Part shown: positions 43,482-52,907 of the stretch, in pieces | Numbering within the stretch: the stretch's first letter is position 1 | Layout of the letters: every line of letters begins with the position of its first letter | DNA from: Spirochaetaceae bacterium | GTDB taxonomy: Bacteria > Myxococcota_A > UBA9160 > UBA4427 | Reading direction: 5' to 3' | NCBI GenBank assembly: GCA_020632655.1 | Contig: JACKFD010000001.1 | Span: 434,001 to 498,000, forward strand | DNA length: 64,000 bases | The notes under the pieces: model-generated | The model's input: the letters and a program-made list of their open reading frames with translations, nothing else | The model's database searches: none | Told to the model about the DNA's origin: nothing | Program-made: the position numbers and the translations under genes

Positions 43482-43974
43482 GCGCAAGGACGGCGGCGCC
43501 GTCGAGATCGAGGATCGCTTCACCCGGGTCGAGGACGACGCGGCGCTGCCTTCGTCGGGCGGCGTGATCGTGTCGCTGCCCCGCTTCGAGCAGGAGCGGG
43601 AGGCACTGCTCGCGCGGTCGGGGGAGCTCGGCGTCTGGCTCGCGTCGAACGAGTCGCCGAAGGCGATCGGCGGCGACCTGGACCGGATCGCCGTCGTGGC
43701 CCTCGACTTCCCCGTCTTCAGCGACGGCCGCGCCTTCACGTCCGCGCGGCTGCTGCGCGAGCGCTACGGCTATGCGGGCGAGGTCCGGGCGATCGGCGAC
43801 GTACTGCTCGAGCAGCTCTCCTTCATGGTCCGCAGCGGCTTCAGCACCTTCGAGGTCCGGGACCCGAAGGCCCTGGCCGAGTTCGAGCGCGTGGTCGGCG
43901 AGGTGCGCGTCGTCTACCAGCCGACCGGGGACGGTCGGACGACGGCGCTCCAGCGTCGCCTCGGTCGCGGCTAG
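43468..43974 (+). CDS. DUF934 protein
   Basis: 168 residues. The DUF934 signature is LALDFPVFSDGRAFTSARLLRERYGYAGEVRAIGDVLLEQLSFMVRSGFSTFEV-like wording, here from about 85 onward. It is genetically tied to cysI or nitrite reductase genes and is proposed to assist the assembly or electron supply of the reductase. Coupled by a 14-base overlap with cysI. Confidence 0.9.
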   Translation: MALLERKDGGAVEIEDRFTRVEDDAALPSSGGVIVSLPRFEQEREALLARSGELGVWLASNESPKAIGGDLDRIAVVALDFPVFSDGRAFTSARLLRERYGYAGEVRAIGDVLLEQLSFMVRSGFSTFEVRDPKALAEFERVVGEVRVVYQPTGDGRTTALQRRLGRG

Positions 43975-43986
43975 GCGGCGGCGTTC

Positions 43987-44985
43987 GTGGACGTCCGGCA
44001 GGGCTTCGTCGCCACGATCGGGAACACGCCGCTCATCCGGCTGCGCGCAGCCTCCCAGGCGACGGGCTGCGAGATCCTCGGAAAGGCCGAGTTCCTGAAT
44101 CCGGGGGGCTCGGTCAAGGATCGCGCCGCCCTCGCGATCGTGGAGGACGCCGAGGCGAAGGGGCTGCTCCGTCCCGGCGGCACGATCGTCGAAGGGACGG
44201 CGGGCAACACGGGCATCGGCCTCGCTCTGGTCGGCAACGCCCGCGGCTACCGGACCGTGATCGTGATCCCCGAGACCCAGAGCCAGGAGAAGAAGGACAT
44301 GCTCCGGCTCTGCGGCGCGGACCTGCGCGAGGTCCCGGCGAAGCCCTACAAGGATCCGGGCAACTACGTCCACGTCTCCCATCGCCTCGCCGACGAGCTC
44401 GCGAAGACCGAGCCCAGAGGCGCCATCTGGGCCAACCAGTTCGACAACGTCGCGAACCGCGAGGGCCATCGCCGTACGACGGGGCCCGAGATCTGGCTCC
44501 AGACGGCGGGCGAGGTCGACGGCTTCATCTGTGCGGCCGGGACGGGGGGGACGATCGCCGGCGTCGGCATGGCCCTCAAGGAGCGGAATCCTTCGGTCAC
44601 GATCGGGCTCGCGGATCCGATGGGCGCTGCGCTCTACCACTACTACGCCCACGGCTCGCTCAAGGCGGAGGGCGATTCGATCTCCGAGGGCATCGGCCAG
44701 GGTCGCATCACGGCGAATCTCGAGGGCGCGCCGATCGATGTCGCGTTCCAGATCCCCGACGCCGAATGGCTCCCGATCGCCTTCGGACTGCTCGCGGAGG
44801 AAGGGCTCTGTCTCGGCGGCTCGAGCGGTGTGAACGTCGCCGGGGCGATCCGCCTGGCGCAGCAGATGGGGCCGGGACACACGATCGTGACGGTGCTCTG
44901 CGATTCGGGGACGCGCTACCAGAGCAAGATGTACAACCCCGAGTTCCTGCGCGCGAAGGGGCTGCCGACGCCGGCCTGGCTCTAG
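43987..44985 (+). CDS. cysK: cysteine synthase
   Basis: 332 residues; O-acetylserine + sulfide to cysteine. PLP Lys44 in NPGGSVKDRAA, EGTAGNTGIG, CAAGTGGTIAGVG (phosphate loop) and SGVNVAGAIRLA. GTG 43987 gives a normal N terminus. Ends the sulfur operon: sulfide from CysI goes directly to CysK. Gene not preceded by cysE here. Confidence 0.95.
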   Translation: MDVRQGFVATIGNTPLIRLRAASQATGCEILGKAEFLNPGGSVKDRAALAIVEDAEAKGLLRPGGTIVEGTAGNTGIGLALVGNARGYRTVIVIPETQSQEKKDMLRLCGADLREVPAKPYKDPGNYVHVSHRLADELAKTEPRGAIWANQFDNVANREGHRRTTGPEIWLQTAGEVDGFICAAGTGGTIAGVGMALKERNPSVTIGLADPMGAALYHYYAHGSLKAEGDSISEGIGQGRITANLEGAPIDVAFQIPDAEWLPIAFGLLAEEGLCLGGSSGVNVAGAIRLAQQMGPGHTIVTVLCDSGTRYQSKMYNPEFLRAKGLPTPAWL

Positions 44986-45143
44986 TCCAGGTGGGACGGG
45001 CGCGCGCCCCGCGCCGCCGTGCGCGACGCGGTGATGGCGAGGGGGCACGCGATCGCCCATCCTCTGCGAGCCCCCAGCCAGGTCGGAGCCCGCGAGGATT
45101 GCGACGCTTTCGCCCGACGACGAGCCGCGGCCCCGAATCCGCC

Positions 45144-48100
45144 GTGGCGAGCTCCGATGCGACGCTCGCGGGTGTTCGGACCGGCGCACCCGGACGCTCA
45201 GGGTGGCTCCGGCGGGTGGCCCGTCTGCTCGCGGTCGCCGTCAGCCTCGTGCTGGTCGTCGACGATGCGCCCGCCGAGGCGCCGTCTGCTTCGGTTCCGG
45301 TCGGGCTTTCCGTCGTGGCGAAGGGGCCCCCGGTCCCGATGGACGCCACGGGGCGGCTCGGGGCGACGTCGCCAGTTGCGGCTCCGGCCCCGGTCGAGGC
45401 GTCGTCGCAGGCCGCCGCGCCGACTCCGTCCGTCCCTGCGCCGGCCCCGCTCGATCCGGCGCTCGTCGACCTCGAGCGCGAGCTCGAGGCGCTGCTGCGC
45501 GGCGAGCTGCCGGAGACCCGTCCGGTCGCGGCGCTCTTCGGTGTCCCGATCGACGATCGGGCCCGGGTCGCCGCCCGCGTGGCAGAGCTCGAGACGCTGG
45601 TGGCCGCGCAGGAGGATCGGCTCGCGGCGATGCGCGCCCGGCTCGCCGAGCTGGCTCGGGCGGAGCTCGAGGATCCCCGGCCCGAGCAGGAGCCGACGCC
45701 CGAGGCGCCCGCGACCGGCTCGCCGGTCGGGGACGGAGGCGTCGCGCCCATCGCGCCGCCGGCCGAAGCGACGGGGAGCGAGGGGACGAGGGCGGCCGTC
45801 GCGGCGGAGTCCGCCGGTGGCGCGGGCTCGGACGGCCCTGCGGAAGCCGGGCAGGTAGAGACGCTGGCGGAGGACCCGGAAGCCGCGACCGCGCCGCTGC
45901 GGGCCGCGGCGGAGGCGCGTGCGGCGCGGAAGGCGGCCGAGGCGGAGCGGCGCGCCCGGGAGGTGGCGGAGCGCTCGGCGCGCCATGCGCTGGCGACGGA
46001 GGCCTGGCAGACGCGCTACGCCGCGCGCCGTCAGGAGCGGGCGGAGCTCGAGGCGCAGCGCGCGGCCGCGGAGCTCGGGCTCTCCGTCGCGAGCAAGCGA
46101 CTCGACTACCTCGAGCGTCTGCTGCGTCAGCTCGAACGCATGTCCGACGCCTCGCGGCGGATCCTGCCGACCCTCGCCGAGCCACGGAACGCGCTGCGCG
46201 CGCATTCGGCCGAGCTCTCGGGGCTCGTGGGCGCCCTCGACGGCGTCGCCGCGCGCGTCGGTGTCGTCTCGCGTCGGGCCGCGTCGGGCATGATCGTCGG
46301 CTTCGTCTCGGATCAGCGCGCCGTGGCCGAGGAGCTCGACACCGCCGCCGCCGCCTACACCTCCCAGGCGCGCCGGCTCGAGCGACTCGCCGGCGTGCTC
46401 ACGACGCTCGCCGCGGGCTTCGAGTCCGAGGGGCGTCAGGTGCGGGCGGCCTTCTTCCGTTCGGTCGTGCGCAGCGATGGCCAGGCCTCCCTCGACGCGC
46501 TCTTCCTCGAGCACCTCAAGCATCAGCGACGCCTGCGCAAGACGATCGGCGAGGCCGCGCACGAGTACGGTCGCGATCGGGTCGAGGCGGTCCGGCAGGA
46601 GGCCGAGTCGCTCGTGCCGCGCGCCGTCGAGATCGGGACGACGGGGGACGCACGCGACCTGGTCGATCAGGCGATCGAGCATCGGTTGCGGGTCGAGACG
46701 CTGATCGCCGCCGAGACCAGCGCCGCGACGGGCTGGGAGCTCGCCTTCGAGAACGAGCTCGTCACGGTGCTCTCGGAGCAGGCGTCCGCCGGCGTGCGGA
46801 GCAGTGCCTATGGATTCTCGCGGGAGCTGGTCGACGACGTGACGAGCGAGATCGCGCTGGCCTGGGCCCGGGCGCGGGCCGGCGTCGAGGCGCGGCTCGA
46901 GGACTCGCCTGGCCTGCTCGCCTTCGCGGTGAGTCCCGGCGGTCAGCCGCTGCTGCTGCGCTTCGTGGGTGTCCTGGTCGTCTTCGCCTCCTGGCTCGTC
47001 GTGCGGCGCAAGGCGCCCCGGCTGACGGTGCTGACGGTGCGCGGGCTGGCGCGCCTCGAGCCGCTGCGTGCGCGGCTCGGTCTGCTCGTCCGCCTGTCGG
47101 GCCTGGTGCAGGCCCTGCTGCCCGTGGTCGTGGGCGTGCTCGCGCTCTGGATCGTGCTCCGGATCGTCGGAGGCGACACGCCGATCGGCGAGGCGCTAGA
47201 GGCCGTGTTCGTGCCGGTGCTGGTCTACTCCTTCGGCGCGCGCGCGCTGGTCGGTGCGACGCGTCGCATCACGCCCGGGCGACCCGCGTTGATCCAGATC
47301 GCACCCGCCACGCTCGAGCGGCTGCGGCGCACCTACGCGACCCTCGGCGTCGTCATCGTCGTCGCCTCGGTCGTCGACGGTCTGGCCCGGGTCGCGGTCG
47401 GGGCCGGGCGGGTCGTCTCGCTGGTCGACGGGGTGGTCTTCTTCTGGGTCGGCATCTGGGCGATCGTCGAGGCCTGGCGCTGGCGCGTGCATCTGGCGGG
47501 GGCCTGGCGTGCGCTCACGCCCGAGACCGATCCGCCGGGCCCCGAGCGCCGGGTCGCCGGGTGGATGGCGGTCAGCCGGCTCGGCTTCCTGCTCTCGCCG
47601 GTGGCCCTGTTGCGGCTCGTCGGGACGCCGTTGGCGGGATTCGCGAGCGCACGCGCGAGCGAGACCGATCTCTTCCAGCGCCTGCGTGCCCATCTCCTGC
47701 GGCGTCGCTCGGAGCGCGCCGAGCCGGTCTCGCGCGGCGCGCGGCGACCGATTCCGGACGAGTACCGGGAGGCGTTTCCGCTCTACCCCGTGCTCGGCGA
47801 GGACGACGCGCTGATCGTGCCACGCAAGGACGTGGTCGAGGAGGCGACCTCGCAATGGTCGCGCTGGCGCAGCAGTCGCCTCGAGGGATCCCTGGTGCTG
47901 GTCGGTGAGAAGGGGGCGGGCAAGACGACCCTCGCCGGTCTGCTCGCCCGGCGCTTCGCGGACGACACCGACGTCGTGCGTCACACGATCCGGGGCAAGC
48001 CCGTGACGCGCAGCGCACTCGTCGCCGAGCTGGCGCGTGCGCTCGACCTGCCCCACGTCGACGACCCCGCCGACCTGGCGGAGCGGCTCTGCGAGGGCGA

Positions 48101-48827
48101 GGAGCGGGTCGTCCTGCTCGACGAGTGTCACAACGTCTTCCTGCGTCAGATCGACGGCTACGGCGGCTACGACGCACTCGTCGAGATCGTCAACGCGACC
48201 TCCAGCCACGTCTTCTGGGTGCTCGTCTTCAACAGCTTCACCTGGCGCTTCCTGAACGAGAGCCGGGGGCGGATGCACTACTTCCGCAAGCTGCTGCCGA
48301 TCCCACGCTGGTCGCCGGAGGAGATCCAGAAGCTGATCCGGCTCCGGCACGATCGGACGGGCTTCGATCTGCGCTTCGACGAGGTCCTGCTCTCGCGCAG
48401 TCACACGGATACCGAGGGCCTCGAGCTCGTGGAGGAGGCGGAGGGCTATTTCCGGCTGCTGTGGGAGAGCAGCGGCGGGAATCCGCGCATCGCGACCCAG
48501 CTCTGGCTCGACTCCCTTCGCCCGATCTCCGCGAAGACGCTGGGGGTCGGTCTCTTCCCGGAGCCCGACGCCGAGGTCCTGTCGTCGCTGGCGGAGGACC
48601 TGGTCTTCGCGCTCGCGGCGATCTGCCAGCACGAGAACCTGAGCGATGCCGAGCTGGCCCGCGTGCTCAACCTCTCCGAGGGCTTCGCGAGCTTCGCGAC
48701 GCAGTACCTGCTCGAGTCGGGCTTCATCGAGGCCAAGGACGAGACCGGCGAGCGCTTCACGCTCTCGCCCGCCTACTACCGGTCGGTTCTCCGAGCGCTG
48801 CGCAACAAACACCTGCTCTTCGAGTGA
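45144..48827 (+). CDS. exported coiled-coil/multi-TM protein with C-terminal AAA-type ATPase
   Basis: 1227-residue multidomain protein, layout unlike any single named family I know. A signal/anchor (GWLRRVARLLAVAVSLVLVV, about 23-42) leads to an Ala/Pro-rich linker, then about 300 residues of coiled coil. Roughly six hydrophobic segments lie at about 602-620, 648-676, 682-704, 734-751, 758-778 and 808-827, recalling the N-terminal part of MscK. The cytosolic end has Walker A VGEKGAGKTT (about 920-929), Walker B VVLLDECHNVF (about 989-999), FNSFTW and a winged-helix-like tail. GTG 45144 chosen; GTG 45216 is possible. An MscS gene follows 26 bases later. Confidence 0.75.
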   Translation: MASSDATLAGVRTGAPGRSGWLRRVARLLAVAVSLVLVVDDAPAEAPSASVPVGLSVVAKGPPVPMDATGRLGATSPVAAPAPVEASSQAAAPTPSVPAPAPLDPALVDLERELEALLRGELPETRPVAALFGVPIDDRARVAARVAELETLVAAQEDRLAAMRARLAELARAELEDPRPEQEPTPEAPATGSPVGDGGVAPIAPPAEATGSEGTRAAVAAESAGGAGSDGPAEAGQVETLAEDPEAATAPLRAAAEARAARKAAEAERRAREVAERSARHALATEAWQTRYAARRQERAELEAQRAAAELGLSVASKRLDYLERLLRQLERMSDASRRILPTLAEPRNALRAHSAELSGLVGALDGVAARVGVVSRRAASGMIVGFVSDQRAVAEELDTAAAAYTSQARRLERLAGVLTTLAAGFESEGRQVRAAFFRSVVRSDGQASLDALFLEHLKHQRRLRKTIGEAAHEYGRDRVEAVRQEAESLVPRAVEIGTTGDARDLVDQAIEHRLRVETLIAAETSAATGWELAFENELVTVLSEQASAGVRSSAYGFSRELVDDVTSEIALAWARARAGVEARLEDSPGLLAFAVSPGGQPLLLRFVGVLVVFASWLVVRRKAPRLTVLTVRGLARLEPLRARLGLLVRLSGLVQALLPVVVGVLALWIVLRIVGGDTPIGEALEAVFVPVLVYSFGARALVGATRRITPGRPALIQIAPATLERLRRTYATLGVVIVVASVVDGLARVAVGAGRVVSLVDGVVFFWVGIWAIVEAWRWRVHLAGAWRALTPETDPPGPERRVAGWMAVSRLGFLLSPVALLRLVGTPLAGFASARASETDLFQRLRAHLLRRRSERAEPVSRGARRPIPDEYREAFPLYPVLGEDDALIVPRKDVVEEATSQWSRWRSSRLEGSLVLVGEKGAGKTTLAGLLARRFADDTDVVRHTIRGKPVTRSALVAELARALDLPHVDDPADLAERLCEGEERVVLLDECHNVFLRQIDGYGGYDALVEIVNATSSHVFWVLVFNSFTWRFLNESRGRMHYFRKLLPIPRWSPEEIQKLIRLRHDRTGFDLRFDEVLLSRSHTDTEGLELVEEAEGYFRLLWESSGGNPRIATQLWLDSLRPISAKTLGVGLFPEPDAEVLSSLAEDLVFALAAICQHENLSDAELARVLNLSEGFASFATQYLLESGFIEAKDETGERFTLSPAYYRSVLRALRNKHLLFE

Positions 48828-48853
48828 GCGGCGGCGCGGAGGAAGGAAGGGAC

Positions 48854-49780
48854 ATGGAGGAGTCGAACGCAGCGGCGCAGCCGGACGGGTCGGGTTCGGA
48901 CGCCGGCGCCGTCCCGGCCGGGTCCGCGCCGCCGGGCCCGCTCGGCGAGATGACGATCCCGGGCCTGCCGAACATCTCGACGCCGAGCGGGGAGGGCGCA
49001 CTCGCCTTCTTCAAGCCGGATGCCGTGCCCTTCGCGCTGCTCGTGCTCGTCGGGACCGCGCTCTTCGTCCGCTTCGTGCAGCGGGTGGCGAATCGCGCCG
49101 CCGAGCGCGCCGTCTCGCATCGGCTCGCGATCAAGCAGGGCGTGACCCTGCTCGGCTTCGCCGCCTACGGCGTGGCCGGCGTCGTCTCGGTCTCGGCGCT
49201 CTTCGAGCTCTCCGCCCAGGCGATCTTCGCCCTCTCGGGCACGCTCGCCGTCGCCGGCGGCTTCCTGCTCAAGGACGTCGCCGAGGCGACCGTCGCGGGC
49301 GTGTCGATCCTGATGACGCGTCCCTTCCAGGTCGGCGATCGGATCAGCTTCGGCGGCTTCTACGGCGAGGTGAAGGACATCGGCCTGCGCACGGTCCGCC
49401 TCGTCACCCTCGACGACAACCTCGTCAGCATCCCGTCGAGCAAATTCCTCTCGGACCCCGTCGCGAGCGCGAATGCGGGTGCTCTCGACTGCATGGTCGT
49501 GATCCCCTTCTACGTGACGCCCGCGGCGGACCACAAGCGTGCGCGACAGATCGTGCACGACGCGATCCTGAGCTCGCGCTTCGTCTACCTCGGCAAGCCG
49601 GTGGTCGTGCTCGTGTCGATGCACATGGCGGAAGAGGCGGGCGCCTACGTCGAGCTGACGGCCAAGGCCTACGTCTACGACGCGCGCCACGAGCGGAGCT
49701 TCGCGAGCGACGTGACGGACCGCGTGCTGACGGCATTCCGGACGAACGGGATTCCGGTGCCCGGTGTCGCAGCGGCCTAG
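48854..49780 (+). CDS. MscS-family mechanosensitive channel
   Basis: 308 residues. A long Pro/Gly N-terminal segment precedes membrane helices (FALLVLVGTALFVRFV, VTLLGFAAYGVAGVVSVSAL) and the pore helix with FALSGTLAVAGGFLLKDVAEATVAGVSILMTRPFQVGD; the beta domain DRISFGGFYGEVKDIGLRTVRLVTLDDNLVSIPSS is canonical. It releases solutes under membrane tension. ATG 48854 has GGAAGGAAGGG upstream. Coupled with the ATPase gene before it and probably the exported protein after it, so gating or turnover may be ATP-linked (inference). Confidence 0.9.
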   Translation: MEESNAAAQPDGSGSDAGAVPAGSAPPGPLGEMTIPGLPNISTPSGEGALAFFKPDAVPFALLVLVGTALFVRFVQRVANRAAERAVSHRLAIKQGVTLLGFAAYGVAGVVSVSALFELSAQAIFALSGTLAVAGGFLLKDVAEATVAGVSILMTRPFQVGDRISFGGFYGEVKDIGLRTVRLVTLDDNLVSIPSSKFLSDPVASANAGALDCMVVIPFYVTPAADHKRARQIVHDAILSSRFVYLGKPVVVLVSMHMAEEAGAYVELTAKAYVYDARHERSFASDVTDRVLTAFRTNGIPVPGVAAA

Positions 49781-49852
49781 GCGGGCTCGCGGGGCACCGG
49801 ACGGATGCGGCGGGTCGTCGCGCGGGGTGCGGCGGGGGGGACTCGAGTGGCG

Positions 49853-50548
49853 ATGCGAATCGGAACGGGGCGGCGTACGTCCGCCCCGCGGTGGCGGGTG
49901 CTCTGGGGTGCGGCGCTCTTCGGGCTGGCGTTCGGGGCGGGCGCGACGGCGGAGACGAACGGGCTGGGCGGCCCCGGGCCTGGCGACGTCGCTGCGGCGC
50001 CGCCCGGTGCCGAACCGAGGACGGGCGCGGCGGCGGGGATCGATCCCTGGCAGTCGGTGCCGCGGATGGTGGGGCTGCTGAATCTGGCGTTGCTCGATCC
50101 CGGCGTCGCCGCGTCGCTGGTGCCGGATCCGTGGCTCGACGCCTTCGTGCTCGGTGCGTTGGAGGTCTCGGCCGAAGAATCCTCGACGCGGCTCGGCGAG
50201 GATGGCGCGCCGGCCTGGCCGATCGGGCCCTGGTCCTCGGCCGCCTCCCTCGCCGAGTCGATCGAGGCCGTCGACCCGCGTGCGGCGGGTGCGCTCTACG
50301 GGGCGCTCGGCAGTCGGCTCGACCCGCGCTGTCGCGCGGCGGGTCTCTCCTTGCGGGCGTGCGACGCGCGCATCCGGCTCGCGCTCGGGCGGCTGACCTC
50401 GCCGGCGGTCGCCGCTCGCGTCGGAGGCAACGTCGCGATTCCCGTGACCCGCAGCCAGCGCGACCTCGCCCGGATGGGGCCCGAGGTCGTGCAGGCGAGC
50501 ACGCGCAAGCTGTCCGCCATCGAGCGGGTGGTCTGGCCGGCGCGCTAG
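49853..50548 (+). CDS. exported protein of unknown family
   Basis: 231 residues. A signal peptide (RVLWGAALFGLAFGAGATA) is followed by a Gly/Pro linker, then a helical body: MVGLLNLALLDPGVAASLVPDPWLDAFVLGALEVS, and a tail with two Cys in RCRAAGLSLRACDARI, able to form a disulfide. No known domain. ATG 49853 gives a good signal peptide; ATG 49805 adds 16 residues. It follows the MscS gene by 72 bases and meets the opposing MscS gene with a four-base overlap at the stops. Confidence 0.65.
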   Translation: MRIGTGRRTSAPRWRVLWGAALFGLAFGAGATAETNGLGGPGPGDVAAAPPGAEPRTGAAAGIDPWQSVPRMVGLLNLALLDPGVAASLVPDPWLDAFVLGALEVSAEESSTRLGEDGAPAWPIGPWSSAASLAESIEAVDPRAAGALYGALGSRLDPRCRAAGLSLRACDARIRLALGRLTSPAVAARVGGNVAIPVTRSQRDLARMGPEVVQASTRKLSAIERVVWPAR

Positions 50549-51417
50549 TCGCCGCCTCCGATGAGCGGCGAGGCGCTCGAACGGAGCTCGAGCGGCGCGA
50601 GTCGCAGGGTCTCGAAGGGCATGTCGACGTTCGCCTCCCGCAGCGCCTCGAATGCGCGCTCCCGGAGACGGAAGCGCGCGACCAGATGCTCCTTCTCGTC
50701 GTCGAGCCACGCCTGCAGCTCGATCGTCGTGTTGTAGTCGTTGAGCGCGGTCACGACGACGCTCGGCGCCGGGCTCCGCATCAGCTGCGGGTCCTGCGCA
50801 GCGACGGCGAGCAGGAGCGTCCGCACGCGGTCGAGGTCCTCGCCGACGCCGATCGAGATCGGGATGTCGAGCCTGAGGTGGGGGAAGTTCGTATAGGAGG
50901 CGACCGTGCGGTTGACGATCGTCGAGTTCGGGATCGCGAGCATCTTGCCATCCGGCGTCACGAGTCGGGTCGAGCGCATCGTGATCTGGGCGACGCGGCC
51001 GTAGTGACCGTCGACCTCGACGAGGTCCCCGATCACGAAGGGCCGGTCCCAGAAGATGAAGATGCCGGAGATGACGTTCGACAGGGCGTCGCGGGCGGCG
51101 AAGCCGATCGTGAGGCCCGCGACACCGAGGCTCGTCAGCACGGAGGCCGTGTCGACGCCGATCTGGGCCAGCGCCGTGACCGTCCCGATCGCGAGGATGG
51201 CGTATTGGAGCGTGGTCTGGATGAAGGCGCGGGCGGTCTCGTCCACGCCGGCGCGGACCAGGATCGGTTCGAGTGCACGGCGGGCGAGTCGCCAGATCAG
51301 GAAGAAGACGGCGAAGGCGAGCAGGGCAGCCACGAGATCGGGCACGAAGCCCGAGATCCGCGCGGCGATCGCACCGGGATCGAAGAGCGCGGAGAGCCGC
51401 GTCGTGATGGATTCCAA
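50545..51417 (-). CDS. MscS-family mechanosensitive channel
   Basis: 290 residues, compact MscS form: three membrane helices (LVAALLAFAVFFLIWRLARRAL, TTLQYAILAIGTVTALAQIG, SLGVAGLTIGFAARDALSNVISGIFIFWDRP), then the beta domain FVIGDLVEVDGHYGRVAQITMRSTRLVTPDGKMLAIPNSTI and the alpha/beta C-domain. Pore-helix Gly/Ala spacing is well kept. TTG start with GGGAGG six bases upstream. Convergent with the ATPase-MscS cluster, so two distinct channels lie within 3 kb. Confidence 0.92.
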   Translation of the reverse strand: MESITTRLSALFDPGAIAARISGFVPDLVAALLAFAVFFLIWRLARRALEPILVRAGVDETARAFIQTTLQYAILAIGTVTALAQIGVDTASVLTSLGVAGLTIGFAARDALSNVISGIFIFWDRPFVIGDLVEVDGHYGRVAQITMRSTRLVTPDGKMLAIPNSTIVNRTVASYTNFPHLRLDIPISIGVGEDLDRVRTLLLAVAAQDPQLMRSPAPSVVVTALNDYNTTIELQAWLDDEKEHLVARFRLRERAFEALREANVDMPFETLRLAPLELRSSASPLIGGGD

Positions 51418-51523
51418 GCTGCGCCTCCCGCTCGATCGATGGCGCGGAGGGTAGCGACTGGGGGAGTGGGGGACCGCACCGGATCGACCTCGCCGCGCGT
51501 CCCGGGCGCGGATCCGGATGCGC

Positions 51524-52759
51524 TCAGACGAATCCGCGCATCACCGCGGCGGCCAGCCCGTCGACCAGTCGCGTGAGGGGGCCGCGTCGGGCGAGCACCG
51601 GGAGTGTCAGCGGATGGGCGTGCTCGAGGTCCGCCTCGAACTGACGATCGAGCAGGGCAGGCACGGGCGGCCCTTCGATCACGAGGTTGACCTCGTAGTT
51701 GTGCTGGAGGCTCTGGCGATCGAGATTCGAGGTGCCGAGAATCGCCCGCCGACCGTCGAAGACGGCGGTCTTCGTGTGCAGCATCGAGGCGACGTACTCG
51801 TGGACCTCGACGCCCCGCCGCAGCAGCCGCTCGAGGGTCGCGCGGGCGCCGCGGCGCAGCCATGGATGGTCCGTGTCGCCGGCGAGCAGCAGCTCGACGC
51901 GCACCCGGCGACGGGTCGCCTCGTCGAGCGCCTCGAGCACGCGGCGATCCGGCGCGAAGTAGGGACTCGTCAGTCGGACGTGGTCCCTCGCCTCGTCGAT
52001 CCAGTCGACCAGCAGGTCGCGCATGGCGCGGCGGCGATGGATCGGACCGTCCGGCAGCACGCCGCAGCGCACGTCGCCGGGGCGACCGGTCTCGGCCTCG
52101 AGCAGCTCGTGCCAGGGCAGCGTCGCCCCGGCGCCGCGGAACCAGCTTTCGAGAAAGACGGCGCCGAGGTCGTGGACGACCGGGCCCCGCACCCGGGCAT
52201 GGGTGTCGCGCCAGGCCGAGGCGCCCGCTGTCGGTCGTGCCGGCGCATCGTACTCGTCGCCGATGTTGAGGCCGCCGAGGAACGCGCAGCGGCCGTCCAC
52301 CACGAGCAGCTTGCGATGGTCCCGTCGCCGCGGCGCCCAGTCGGGCCAGAGGGCTCGGAGTGGATTGAACTCGAGGATCGCGCCCCCCGCCTGGCGCAAG
52401 GGCTCGAGCGCGCGGCGATCGAGGGGCAGGGACCCGATCGCGTCGTAGAGCAGGCGCACGTCGACGCCGGCCCGGGCGCGATCCGCCAATGCCGCGAGGA
52501 AACGACGACCGATCGCATCGTGTCGGAGCGTGTAGGTCTCGAGATGGACGAAGCGCTTCGCCGCGGCGATCGCCTCGAGCATCACGGGGAAGGCCGCGCG
52601 TCCGCAGTCGTAGACGTCGACGGCGTTGCCCTCGCTCATGCGTACGGCCCGACGCGAGAAGCGTGTGCGCACCTCGGCCGGACGGCGGACGAGTCCGTGG
52701 CGCCGGAGGCCGGCGCGCAGACGAGTGGGGTCGTTCCGGTCGTCGTCGCGCGCGGACAT
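51524..52759 (-). CDS. cardiolipin synthase-type phospholipase D protein
   Basis: 411 residues with two HKD motifs: HRKLLVVDGRCAFLGGLNIGDEY (about H147) and HTKTAVFDGRRAILGTSNLDRQS (about H327), each H-x-K-x4-D with the following GG/GT. It is likely to transfer phosphatidyl groups to make cardiolipin. There are no N-terminal membrane helices, unlike ClsA, so it is nearer ClsB/ClsC. ATG 52759 begins MSARDDDRND. Membrane lipid synthesis next to mechanosensitive channels may be more than chance. Confidence 0.87.
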   Translation of the reverse strand: MSARDDDRNDPTRLRAGLRRHGLVRRPAEVRTRFSRRAVRMSEGNAVDVYDCGRAAFPVMLEAIAAAKRFVHLETYTLRHDAIGRRFLAALADRARAGVDVRLLYDAIGSLPLDRRALEPLRQAGGAILEFNPLRALWPDWAPRRRDHRKLLVVDGRCAFLGGLNIGDEYDAPARPTAGASAWRDTHARVRGPVVHDLGAVFLESWFRGAGATLPWHELLEAETGRPGDVRCGVLPDGPIHRRRAMRDLLVDWIDEARDHVRLTSPYFAPDRRVLEALDEATRRRVRVELLLAGDTDHPWLRRGARATLERLLRRGVEVHEYVASMLHTKTAVFDGRRAILGTSNLDRQSLQHNYEVNLVIEGPPVPALLDRQFEADLEHAHPLTLPVLARRGPLTRLVDGLAAAVMRGFV

Positions 52760-52907
52760 GGGCCGGAGTCTCCGCCGGCTCGTCGTGCCCCGCAACCGCG
52801 TCGTTGCCGCTCGGCTGCGCAAGGCCTGCGGCGGAGCGGGCTGCGGAGGGCGGGTGGAAGGGGTCTCGGGCGAAAGCAGCACTCAGGGCGGGGCGACCGA
52901 TCGACCG

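Noticed and set aside
39777..43739. 1320-codon minus-strand open frame opposite mlaF, mlaD and cysI
   Set aside because: Same reason: it covers three well-supported genes and has no family match or internal motif.
45019..45858. Plus-strand frame MRDAVMARGHAIAHPL... as a separate gene
   Set aside because: Overlaps the start of the large ATPase gene in another frame and turns into Arg/Ser/Pro low complexity.
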